64,000 nt of DNA from Bryoerythrophyllum caledonicum. Lineage: Eukaryota > Streptophyta > Bryopsida > Pottiales > Pottiaceae. The notes under the pieces were generated by a model. It was not told the origin of the DNA, searched no databases, and saw nothing but the letters and a program-made list of their open reading frames with translations. Each line of letters opens with the position of its first letter. The stretch's first letter is position 1. The DNA lies in NCBI GenBank assembly GCA_963971425.1, contig OZ020520.1, forward strand, positions 13,453,807-13,517,806, written 5' to 3'. Both the position numbers and the translations under genes were made by a program. This document shows positions 23,271-32,880 of this stretch, piece after piece.

Positions 23271-26200
23271 ACCCTATAACAATGAGTGATCATTTTTGGG
23301 TTGTTTGGGCACATTAACCTCTGTAGCAAGACCACCTTGGAGGAAAATTTAGAGGCAGAGCAATATGACCATTGATTGGGATTGGCGGCATCAAAATCGA
23401 TTCAAGTATTGGCAATCTATAGTAATTTATGTGAAGTGGGGTCACAATGAAATGTATCATGTGTATAGATGATGTTCTGCATGATCTATTACACTTGAGG
23501 ATCTCCCAACTCATTGGCTTTAAAGGGTTGATCACACTGGTAAAAAGGCAAGTGTTACCTACTCTTCTTCTTCAATGTGTTGATGATGTTAGGGGTCACA
23601 TTCTTGTGGATTGCTTTACTAAATGTAGGATATGGTTTAATATTTTCATGATAATGGGGCAAAATATAAAAGATAATTCCCAATCTTACACTCTCTATGG
23701 TTTTGTGTGTGAGAATCTTGTGGAGTGTGGTAATGATACCTATAAATGATTGTGTGACTACTAGCATCCCCATCTATTACACTTGAACATTTTTTAGGTG
23801 AAATGTGAGACTATGTAAGATAGGGACACGTTTTGTTATGGGTATCAATGTCATATTCTAATTTATTCCAAGTTTTAATAAGATAGTGATCTTTTGATTG
23901 ATATAACTACTATTTGTTTAATCTTGAATATGGAGGAGTTTTGTAATTCTTTCTGAGGAAGCCACACTTATTTTATGCACCCTGCCCAAAAAAGGTTAGA
24001 ATTTTTTTATTTGTCTTGGAGTGAAAGCCTTACACTATAGAAGGTTACTTCTTTTTTTCCTTACAATCTCAAGCAAAATAATGTTACTTTGCTAATATAA
24101 TGTATTAAAAATCTCATAGCAAAAGTTTTGAAGTTGTCCAAAGTGCCCACCCTCAATAACTCTTTTTCAAAATGGCATAACTCTTTTTCTAGGTCCTATG
24201 ACAATAAAAGTTATATTCCTACATAGCTCTTATCTTCTTGCATCTTCGTTAAAAGTTTCAAAAATTGGAAATATCAATTGCAACCATGGGAATGAGCCAA
24301 AGATTTTCAAAAGCCCACCTCATGACTTTTGGTCTTTAGGGGTTGGGAGTAGTTTTAGCCGCCTTAAGAAGGAGAAGGAGATGATATGTTGTGCTATACT
24401 ATCAATCTTAGCTTCCTTTTTCTTCTTTGAACTAATTATAGAAATCTAATGCTATCTAGGGTCGATATTAAACGGAGAAAGAGGGCAAAACTCATGGTAC
24501 CTTCTGCAAGTGGAAACCGTTCCGTAATACACTACACCATATCTTAAACATTTTAAAAACAAACACCATGAGCATACTCATAGTATCCGACATGACAAGG
24601 AGCAGTGTATCTTAGTATCATTTGTACAATTTTTTCTTTCAATTTTGGTACCCTAGAGAAAGTCAGGAGATGCCTGCAAAATCTGAGTCAAGATGCTGAA
24701 CACAAGACTTGCCATAACTTGTGCCTAGTTTGTTTGCAGACTTGGCATAAGGTAAGCCCCCCTAAAACCGACAAGTTAAGGGATGTGCATATATGAGAGA
24801 GGAGATAATTATATTGTTATCTTTCAGTGATAGCCAATAGAATTGCAATTCCAACCTAAGTGATTTCATATTTTTTTCAATGAAAACTGAATTAGTTATG
24901 AATTTTCAAACTTTGCAGCCATGTTTAGTGGGTGGCCAACAGTAGATACCCACCATAACCAACGACCAAAAGTAAGGGTCTTGACTAATAGCAAACCTCC
25001 ATTTGGAGCTAAGTTGGTGGTAATGGGATGGAAGAGGGTTCAAGGATATTCCCCAATTTTATAGGCGTTGGCTATGGATTTTTGTTGGTTATTTGGGGGC
25101 TTACCTTATTCGTAGTTCATACACATAAGGAGCAAGCAATGTTTGTCTTCACTGCTACTAACCATGTTGTCTTTCACTTCCTATTTCAAGCATTTTAGAA
25201 GTGGGTGAGTCAATGTGGCCACAAAAGATGAGAGAAAGCCTCCTTTTCCGCATTCTATGACGTACGTGCGTGAAGAGCAACAAATTTTGGGTGAGGCACG
25301 ACAAGATTGCTAGTAGTGCTTGTTGAAGTGAAGTGCCAATTGAAGTGAGGAATGTCCATTTGCATCAATGAATGTGTCACATGATGGTGTATCTTGTAGA
25401 GGAGGCATTAATCCCTAACGGACCAAGAGTTTGTTTGCAGGATAGTAGAGAGTTTCGAGAGGTTGCTGAAATCTAATTTTGAAAATTATAGTTTGAAATT
25501 TTATTAAGAATAGGCATTTTGAAATGCTTTGTGGTTTTTTTTAATGTTTTTATCTTTTTACAGATATTGGGTGACTATTTCACATATACTTCAAAATTTA
25601 TTGATTCCTATGAAAGTTTTTTTACTACCAATAACTAAGACATATAATGTATCCCACAATTATTAAGTTTGTAATAGAAAGTTGTTCATTACAACAAGTC
25701 ATTACAAGCTATTACATACACATTTTATTATTTGATTAAGTGTGAATTAGTGAAACCCACCTACCTCCTTGACACATGTTTTACCTATAGTTACTCGTAG
25801 TTGGGTTCTTATTCTTACTTGCAACTTTCCATAGAGTAAAATTAAACTTTAACATTAAAGTAATTAATTTACGACCACATGATCTAGGATTGCCTCCATC
25901 TAAGGGTCTAAAGTTGATTGGACTAACGAGACTCTTCACTTACGGATTGGACTAGCAAGGTTGTTCATTCTAAAAACTGTACATTCAATAAAAAGGTGAA
26001 TTTCTAAAGGCTTTTCTTTGGGTATAAAACATATGTGGTCTCTCTGCCATATGCACTACTTACTTGTCTTCTTCGCAAGTACTTCTAGTTTGCTACATGT
26101 GCAAGAATCAACTTTTAGGATTGTGGTGGTGTGGTGGTGGGATTTCAAATCTAAAATAGGTGCAACGTGGCTAAATTTGGTGGAAGTTCAAGTCAGGTCC

Positions 26201-27502
26201 TCTAATTTTTAGTTGAGGTCCTCTATCTTAGAAACTTCTGACTAACTACACGAGCAATCAAGGATTGGAGAGTACTTTTAGAGTTTTCATCTATCTTTTG
26301 TTATTGTATATCTTGCTTTAAACAAACTTTCCTTCTAGGTTGGATTGGTTTGTTTTGATCAAGATTATATGGTGATTAGACACTTTTTGGTTATTACTAC
26401 CATGTAATTGAATTGGTAATATGCTGATACTAGAGAGTAGATAAACAAACCTTTCTTTCACATTTGGACTGAATTGTTACTATATGATTACTAAAAGTCT
26501 CTTAGGAATTATCACCATTTGATTGGTAATATGATGATACACGAAAGTATATATATATTAGATAAGTTTTAAGACTCGATTGATTTGGAATAGGGATGTT
26601 CCACCTACCTGCTTTTAGGGGTAGAAAAGTGTGTTTTTTGGATCTATAGGAAAAACGTTATGATGCTTCAACCATGAAAAGCTAGACTCTTGAGCAACAT
26701 GGCGTGTACTATGGAGCTGGATAGTTGTATCATGGTGTTGAATAGTGCAAGTTTTTAAGGTGGACAAGAGTAAGGAAAGTTTTTGGGAGCCCTTATTATT
26801 TTTAAACTAAAAAAATGCATGAAAGTAAACTCTTTCAATGTATGCATCTTATAGTCTCCACAATCAAAGTTAATAAAAGAAATTGAAGTGTCTCTTTACA
26901 GTAGTGGACTTTTTTATGATGAGATCCTATGGTTGAAGGTAATAAAACTTTTTTTAGATGAATTTCATATCATCTCATTCTAATGCAAAAGTTTTGAAGT
27001 GGTTTTGGTGAAACACAGTCATGGCCCTTTGGAGGATTAAGAGTAATATGCACTATTTATGTCAAGGTGGTCTATGAAGTAGTGTTATCTCCAACAAAAT
27101 GTTATTTTTATTCTTTTTATACTTGATCTTGCAAAATTTCTTTATCATTTGGTATTGCAAACAATCTTTTTTGCAAACTACAAAGTTTTCCCCTAGGCAT
27201 GAAGAAAAATATTACCCTACATAGTGGTCACTTTTGTATACATGTGATTTGCATTGGAAAAGTCCAAAATTTTGAAAAATCAAAAGATTTATCTAGGTGA
27301 TACATATGTAATGCCTATATGATATCCATATATTGCTTTGGTGATATCCATTGTGCCTTTCTTCGTGAGGAAATTGAATCCTTCGCCCGCCTCGACTTCT
27401 TGCACTGCTAAAAAGGAATGTGGTCATGCCGCATAGAGTCAAATTGGTATTACTTTCCATTCCAATAGACAATGTCTTTTTTACTGTATGATGTAGTACT
27501 CA
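23271..27502. other. 4.2 kb of AT-rich intergenic DNA without a recognisable gene
   Basis: I scanned both strands for long or motif-bearing frames, splice-linked exons, inverted repeats and terminal repeats. Frames of 60-100 codons near 23447-23749 and 24198-24449 have no motif. Composition is uniform and AT-rich with long T and A runs. I see nothing to annotate. Confidence 0.45.
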
Positions 27503-27731
27503 TCTATATCTATAAAAGAATACAAGATGAAGAACACATCGAATGGATGAACGTGTAGATGAAAAACGGTTTCGGATGAAAAGCTAAAAGTTAGGATTTT
27601 GGATTAAATGAAATGCTAAAAGTTAGGGTTTTGAATAAAAGGATGGGGCGGGGATGGGGACGGGGGATGGGACGGGGTGGGGACTCAACACAAAAAAATG
27701 TTGTGTCCGGAGGACACGGGTAACACTCTAG
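27503..27731 (+). mobile_element. Helitron-like element 1 (229 bp, non-autonomous)
   Basis: The 5' end is A then TCTATATCTATAAAAG, a typical plant Helitron 5' terminus with insertion between A and T. The 3' end has a hairpin GTGTCCGGAGGACAC (27703-27717), a 10-nt spacer and CTAG (27728-27731) followed by T, the CTRR-T rule. The interior carries a G-rich 'ggacgggg' run. There are no terminal inverted repeats and no target duplication, as expected for Helitrons. Confidence 0.8.
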
Positions 27732-28101
27732 TCTATATCTATAAAAGAATACAGGATGAAGAACACGTCAAATGGATGAACGAGTCGAGCTTGGATGAAA
27801 AAGTGATGCAAAAGTTAAAAACTAAAAGCTAAAAACTAAATAAAAGCTAAAAGTTAGGGTTTTGGATAAAAGGACGGGGCGGGGACGGGGACGGGGACGG
27901 GGCGGGGACGGGGACAGGGAAAGGGATGGGGGCGGGGAAAGGAATGGGGACTGGGAAAGGGATGCGGACGGGGACGGGAACGGGGGACAAGGGGACAAGG
28001 ACATGGGGGACGATGGATTGGAGGGAAAGGGCTAGGGGACGGGGAGGTGGGGACTCAACACAAAAAAATGTTGTGTCCGGAGGACACGGGTAACACTCTA
28101 G
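27732..28101 (+). mobile_element. Helitron-like element 2 (370 bp), head to tail with element 1
   Basis: It begins with TCTATATCTATAAAAG at the base after element 1's CTAG and ends with the same hairpin (28073-28087), spacer and CTAG (28098-28101). The interior has a long GGACGG/GGGAC minisatellite (about 27868-28050) that differs in length from element 1. Long ORFs on the minus strand here are Pro/Ser/Arg low-complexity products of that tract. Confidence 0.8.
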
Positions 28102-28303
28102 TCTCTTATTATAAAATAATTTAGGATGAAGGGTGATCCTTTTGGATGAACGCACCGGATGTAAAACACTTCGGATGGATGAACACGCCGATGGAAAGTC
28201 GCAGTTAGGGTTTGCGACCTCTCGCTCTCATGTTCCTTCAAAATTAGGGTTTGGAGCAAGTGCGTCAAATTATGGTCCTGATTCCGTTATCTCTCCATTG
28301 TAG
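28102..28303 (+). mobile_element. 5' end of a third Helitron-like element carrying gene fragments
   Basis: It starts directly after element 2's CTAG with TCTCTTATTATAAAATAATT, then 'aggatgaagggtgatcc', 'gatgaacgcaccggatg'. This resembles the 5' regions of elements 1 and 2 (aggatgaagaacac, gatgaacg) and fits a related Helitron 5' terminus. Gene fragments of four different families begin about 200 bp downstream. The 3' terminus was not found. Confidence 0.6.
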
Positions 28304-29015
28304 CATGCTACCCATACGATCGTGTTCTCGCAACTCTCGATTAACGGGAGGAATGAAGGCGTCCATGCCTTTGTTTGCCAAATCTGGGATCAATGTGGAC
28401 GCGAGTGCCCCGGCATTCGTATTGCTGATTGCGGCCACAAGATCGGTCTGAATGGCGTGGATAATGGTCATATTTGGTGAGTTGTGTAGGCTGAATCCAC
28501 TCTCGCTGCGTATCATGTTGTAAAAATGATGATCAGTTCTACAGAAAACGTCACAGGGATCGACGTGGGTCCGTGTTTTGATTTCATATCTCATGTCAGG
28601 TGTGACAATGTGAGAATCCCTCGCGAGAATCTGCTCAACGCAGTAGCAGACGTTACTCCAGTTGGAAAATACCAAAGTGCAATCAAAGATCCTGACGAGG
28701 TTACTCTCTCAGACAGGCTCATATTCACATGTGATATTCGCTCTTAGGTCGGACCTTTGATGGATACGCTCAATGACCTTCACATGTGATACTTATGAGC
28801 AATTCTTTTGTTTCTGAACATGATTCGCTTCTGTTTGGTTGCAGAGATTTGGTGCGTTTATGGCTCCTCTAACATCAGGCCGCGTGACGATTGCTGTGAG
28901 CGCCGTCTACCAATCAAAGATAGGCTTAGCAACAGCCATACGGTACGCTCTCTCAAGGCGTGCATTCTCGAGTTTGCGACAACGAGTCGCAGATGAAGAC
29001 GATGCTTCGGAGTAA
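28304..29015 (+). pseudogene. Acyl-CoA oxidase fragment (three exons with introns retained)
   Basis: Peroxisomal acyl-CoA oxidases carry out the first step of fatty-acid beta-oxidation with FAD. Three exons join in phase: 28304-28476 ([11 protein letters not shown]...[18 protein letters not shown]), 28600-28699 (CDNVRIPRENLLNAVADV...SAIKDPDE) and 28845 onward (RFGAFMAPLTSGRVTIAVSA...YALSRRAF). GT-AG boundaries are intact. Homology stops after LSRRAF at about 28968; the frame then runs into foreign sequence and stops at 29015. The FAD- and substrate-binding N-terminus and the whole C-terminal half are missing, so no active enzyme is possible. One normally aromatic position (WFDNVR in the family) is Cys here. 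Retained introns show it was copied as DNA, not through mRNA. Confidence 0.85.
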
Positions 29016-29550
29016 CCAAGATTCGCGACCAGGTTATGGTCATCGGCCCGAAGAACAACGCAAGCGGTACTGCCTCTCGCCTGCGCTTCCTATCCGAATG
29101 TTCATGAGAGCCAGAAATCAGTTCGAGAGAGCTGACAAGCTAATCGGAACTCAGAGAACGATCACATTTCAGAAAGAATCCCAGGGAAAGTGTTTGTGCA
29201 ACTTACAATCGAAAAACTAGACTCAATATCTGCAATAGCTTCCGCCAACGCCTCCTTCAAAATGGCTTCCAAGAGCAGAGTGCAGAACCCCCGATGTGTA
29301 GAACCCCCATTCTGTTTGCGTTCAAAGTAGAGCTATTTACGAACTCATGCGTGTGTCCGACTTCATCTGTCTCCTCGCCGGGAGACGGTAGTCCTGGTGT
29401 TTGGCTGGAATGATGCACTCGCTTATCCAAGTGATGCAGGAACCGCTTATGGAGGTTCTGAGAAGCCAGTTGACTGCCGCCATGACCATCAAAGACTGCG
29501 TTCAGGCTAACCTTCGTACCCGACATTCCACCTACATCCAAATTCACATT
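28985..29550 (-). pseudogene. PP2C protein phosphatase fragment
   Basis: PP2C enzymes are Mn/Mg-dependent Ser/Thr phosphatases. Reading on the minus strand from about 29520, the frame gives AVFDGHGGSQLASQNLHKRF, the metal-binding DGHGG motif, then ALAEAIADIESSFS (29250-29210). A GTAAGT...GCGCAG intron follows, then ARGSTACVVLRADDHNLVAN and LGYSEA (to about 28990). In the family the last motif is GDS, so the metal-site Asp is Tyr here. The fragment ends where the acyl-CoA oxidase piece begins, on the opposite strand. The N-terminus, the remaining catalytic motifs and the C-terminus are absent. It is not functional. Confidence 0.8.
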
Positions 29551-29939
29551 CTAAGCACTTCCACGCACTACTTCATCTCCCTGCTCGCTCCAACGAAGAA
29601 AAACAACAACAATAATTCAAGAAAGCCTCCCTCTACAGTTTCGCAAGATTTCCATTCAAAGAACTCTCACGATATAACTCGACTAACCAAACGGAGGCAG
29701 CACAACGTCAACCACACAAAGAATTCGATCGTGAGCATGTTCGGGATTGAGGTTTCAAGATGCTGGAAGAAGTGGGTTGAGGCTTTTGCTTTGCAAGACA
29801 CTTTTAATTTTCACTTAGAAAGATTATAAAAAGTACATATATATAGTTTACAACATTATCTATCTACCACATCATTCAAGAATTAGAAAGACTGAGCTTG
29901 AATTCAACCTGGTATTATGAGGATGATGGCCCTGTGATC
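29551..29939. other. Junction between the PP2C piece and the L18-like gene
   Basis: No motif-bearing frame is seen on either strand. This should contain the 3' UTR of the L18-like gene (its stop is at 29940). Confidence 0.4.
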
Positions 29940-31138
29940 CTATTCCATGTCGACGTTGATGCCATGATCCTCGATGGTGTGCACCACAGCCGCTAATCTC
30001 CCCTCGAACTTCTCGCCCTTGCGCGGCTCGTACACCACCGTGAACACGTCGGCCTCCTTGGCGCGCTCCGCCAGGGTCTGGCCGACCACCTTGCACGCCG
30101 TGAAGTCTTTGTACGACTTGAGATTGTTCCGAAACTCCTTGGCGTTGGTGCTCACCACCGCCACCACCTTGCTGGTGACGCGGTGCATCACGCTGGCGTG
30201 GATGTACTTGCCCGACAGAAACACGTCCAGGCTGAAGGGGCGCAGGCACTTCTCCGTGCGCAGCTTGAACGACTTCTTGCCGTACTTCTTCTTCTCCTTC
30301 TCCGGGGCGCCCCGGGCATTCTTGTTGGTGAAGTGGGGGAGGTCGTCCTCCTCGCGGCCGTACCCCATCTCGTGGTCGTCCCACGCGTACCCGTAGTCCT
30401 CCTTCCCCGTGTCGCCTCTCCTGCCACATTTCTGGGGGATGGGATGAACATCAGACTCTAAACCCATTCTCTAGCCATCACTCAATTTCCCCTTCAAATC
30501 CTAAACCCTAAACCCAGTGAAACCCCAGTTCACGTTGAATCCTAAACTGTAAACCCAGTTGACGCCAAACCCTAAATAATCGCCCAGTTTCCGTCGAATC
30601 CTAGACCCTGACCGAAGCTCCCATCAAGACCTAAACTACGACACAATTACTTCAATTCCTGAACCATCAAAAAACTCCCCCATCGGGAAAAAGCTATTCA
30701 GACCCAAATCATAGCGCAATTCCGAAAATATTTCCCAATTCGCATCAAAACCATGAACTCAACAAGCAACCAGACATTCCTTCACTCTACTTCTAATTCA
30801 GAGCAGAAACCACCGCATTGTCTGAAAAACCCTAAACCATCACCCAACTAATAGCAAACCCTAGTATAGCACCCAGTTCCCATCAAGCCCTATACCATCA
30901 CCCAAGTAAATACCAAATCCTCAAATATCACCCAGTTCCCATAAAGCGCTCTACCATCACCCGATTCCCTCTACTGGAACTCCAGACCACCGGAACTCAC
31001 CTCCCATCCACCTCGAGACTTGGTGGGCATGCTCCGAGTGGCATAACTCTCCTGCCAAACCCACGACGAAGCCGCGCAGCGAAGCCACTGCGCGCGGGGG
31101 TTGCCCTGGCCGCGAAGCCGCGCCATCAAGGCCGCCAT
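29940..31138 (-). CDS. Ribosomal L18p/L5e-family protein with probable mitochondrial presequence, 2 exons, 209 aa
   Basis: Exon 1 is 31138-31001 (46 codons) and exon 2 is 30431-29940. The GTGAGT...CCCCAG intron of 569 bp closes in phase. The N-terminus (MAALMARLRGQGNPRAQWLR, later SYATRS) is rich in Arg, Ala and Ser with almost no acids, as in mitochondrial presequences. The C-terminal half (LSGKYIHASVMHRVTSKVVA, then ACKVVGQTLAERAKEADVF and GRLAAVVHTIEDHG) fits the uL18 fold: a beta hairpin that contacts 5S rRNA, then helices with the KVVG-LAERA motif. The middle is Lys/Glu-rich. No stop or frameshift is present, and it is GC-rich like a live gene. It lies between gene fragments of unrelated families and could be resident or a captured intact copy. 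Plastid targeting is the main alternative. Confidence 0.75.
30432..31000 (-). repeat. Repeat-rich intron of the L18-like gene
   Basis: The intron contains many loosely repeated units such as 'ccctaaacccagt', 'caccca.gttcccatcaa.ccct', giving several CCCTAAA words. Units are about 35-45 bp and diverged. They are not a telomere, since there is no uninterrupted array. Confidence 0.55.
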
Positions 31139-31274
31139 CGCTTAAGCTCGCGGACCAAATACGGTGTCCATACACCTGAAACACTCAAACCTAGAACCCT
31201 CAGCGATGCCCACCAAATACGATGGTTATGGCGGGGCGGAGCAGCAGTGGTAGTGGTTTTCCCTCGCTCTTGCC

Positions 31275-31500
31275 GCCGGTCGGCTTCCTATCCTATCCTA
31301 TCCGCTGATGGACGCGATGTATGTCAGCTACTACACGAAGGAGGTGATGGTGGTGATGGTGATCCTGATCAGGGAGTTCCAGTCCCCGGACGAGGAGATG
31401 AAGAAGATCGTGCTGAAGGTGGTGAAGCAGTGCGTAGTGTCGAGGCAGATTGCTTTGCTGCGAGCGATGCCCTCAGGGACAAACAAATAGGAATGGTCGC
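31275..31500 (+). pseudogene. SF3B1: SF3B1 (SF3b155 splicing factor) fragment
   Basis: SF3B1 is the HEAT-repeat subunit of the U2 snRNP SF3b complex. The frame at 31308 reads [14 protein letters not shown], then [20 protein letters not shown], which is almost identical to a strongly conserved HEAT segment of eukaryotic SF3B1. A small in-frame GTG/ATG expansion (VMVVMV) replaces the family's shorter stretch. After KQCV the homology moves to the next frame ([15 protein letters not shown]), showing a deletion with frameshift. Only about 65 of more than 1,200 codons are present, so this is a relic. It lies 140 bp from the divergent L18-like gene. Confidence 0.8.
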
Positions 31501-32430
31501 CAAGGAACCCTAAACCCCAACCCTAAACGCCTGGAGCACAACCGGGACATGAAGCAGATCAAAAAGAAAGAGTTGGAAAGTAAGGTAGAGGCACCCAATT
31601 CCGATCAGTAGAGTATGCATGGTATGGTGCATGAGAATGGCAAATGCGTGAAATGGTGCTTGAAGTGACCCAGAACCGATAACTCAAAATCTGAAAACAC
31701 GAGTCATTATCCGCATTGGGTCATGAAGTGTGCAATTTTGGATTGCTCCATCTCAATTGAGCTCTCACTAGTGGCATTGCCTTGAAAGTCGAACAAGGCC
31801 GATCGGCATTGGGTACCCTCCATGAGTTGGTTATCTATGGTATGGTAAAGTTGTTGTAACTTGTTGTGAGTTAATAGTAATCAAAGTTACATATGAGTAT
31901 CAGCAAGGGATTCAAATTGATAACTTGATGTACACTACAATAGCAAGTAATTTTGTATATTCCTCTAAATGACGTAGCAAGTAGTCTCAATTTATAATAG
32001 AGGTAGTATTAATTACTACCTTCTATTGATAGTGATTAATACCACTAGTATATCTTGTCATGTCACTGCATCTTTGATGTTAGCCTTAGATTTGATGGGC
32101 CTAATTAGTTGGTACAACATATACATATCATGCCTTTAGATTTTGCGAAGCCACAACATTCCACAAAATTGCTCAAATGAGTCCAAGAGGTTTTGAACCT
32201 GGACCAATTATATGGGATACACTCATTTCAACCAACAAATTTGAATTCGTAGCTTAGTAATATATTCCTTACAAAAATAATGCTCAATTTTATTTATTTT
32301 TAAATTCTTCTAAATAAGTTTCATACGTTCTCTCAATATACAACTTGTCATGCCTTAAAACAGCATTAATCTTCTCACTATTGGTCATTGTATAAATTCA
32401 ACTGACACTTAATTCATATTGCCTTTTAAA
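31501..32430. other. Intergenic DNA downstream of the captured-gene cluster
   Basis: At 31520-31610 the frame KRLEHNRDMKQIKKKELES is open and highly charged and may be one more small gene piece, but I cannot name the family. After 31620 the DNA is AT-rich without features. I searched for a Helitron 3' hairpin plus CTRR here and saw no convincing one. Confidence 0.4.
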
Positions 32431-32454
32431 AAAAGACTCAAATTTTACTTTGGT

Positions 32455-32880
32455 AATCCATGGCGCAATACCTCTCGCAAATTGTTGCCATTTGGACAAG
32501 GGAGCAATTAAGATTTTATGGTTGTTTGCGAGGGATATTGCACATCAATACCCCTTGCGACAATGTATTTAACTACTCCGGCGCACTTTAAATGCAACAC
32601 ATTTGCGAGGGGTATTGCATGACAATACTCCACGTGAACAACAATGTATTAAATTATTTGGGCGCTCTTCAAGTGCAATACCCCTCTCAAATGATCTCTA
32701 TTTGGACCAGAGAGCAAGATAAGATTTCATCGTTGTTCACAAGTGGTGGTGCTACGCGATACCCCTCGCAAATGGCCTTCATTTGGACCAAAGAACATTT
32801 TAAGATTTTGAGACCATTCACAAGGGATATCGCAGGGTAATATCTTTCGCGGCAATGTATTGAATTGCTTGTGACCACTG
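32455..32880. repeat. Diverged tandem repeat with GCGAGGGGTATTGC words in both orientations
   Basis: About four units contain 'caatacccctcgcaaatg' or its complement, 'atttggac.a.agagca' and 'aagattt'. Examples are near 32460, 32600 (complement), 32680 and 32755. Units are about 85-150 bp and the inverted words could pair. It is not coding despite short open frames. Confidence 0.55.

Noticed and set aside
27822..28155. Pro/Ser/Arg-rich minus-strand ORFs of 60-102 codons
   Set aside because: Translation of the GGACGG minisatellite in Helitron-like element 2.
28265..28675. 136-codon minus-strand ORF
   Set aside because: It is antisense to the acyl-CoA oxidase exons, which have clear family motifs and splice sites on the plus strand.
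29872..30461. Long alternative frames on both strands over the L18-like exon 2
   Set aside because: GC-rich shadow frames; only the frame ending at 29940 has family motifs and splices to a presequence exon.
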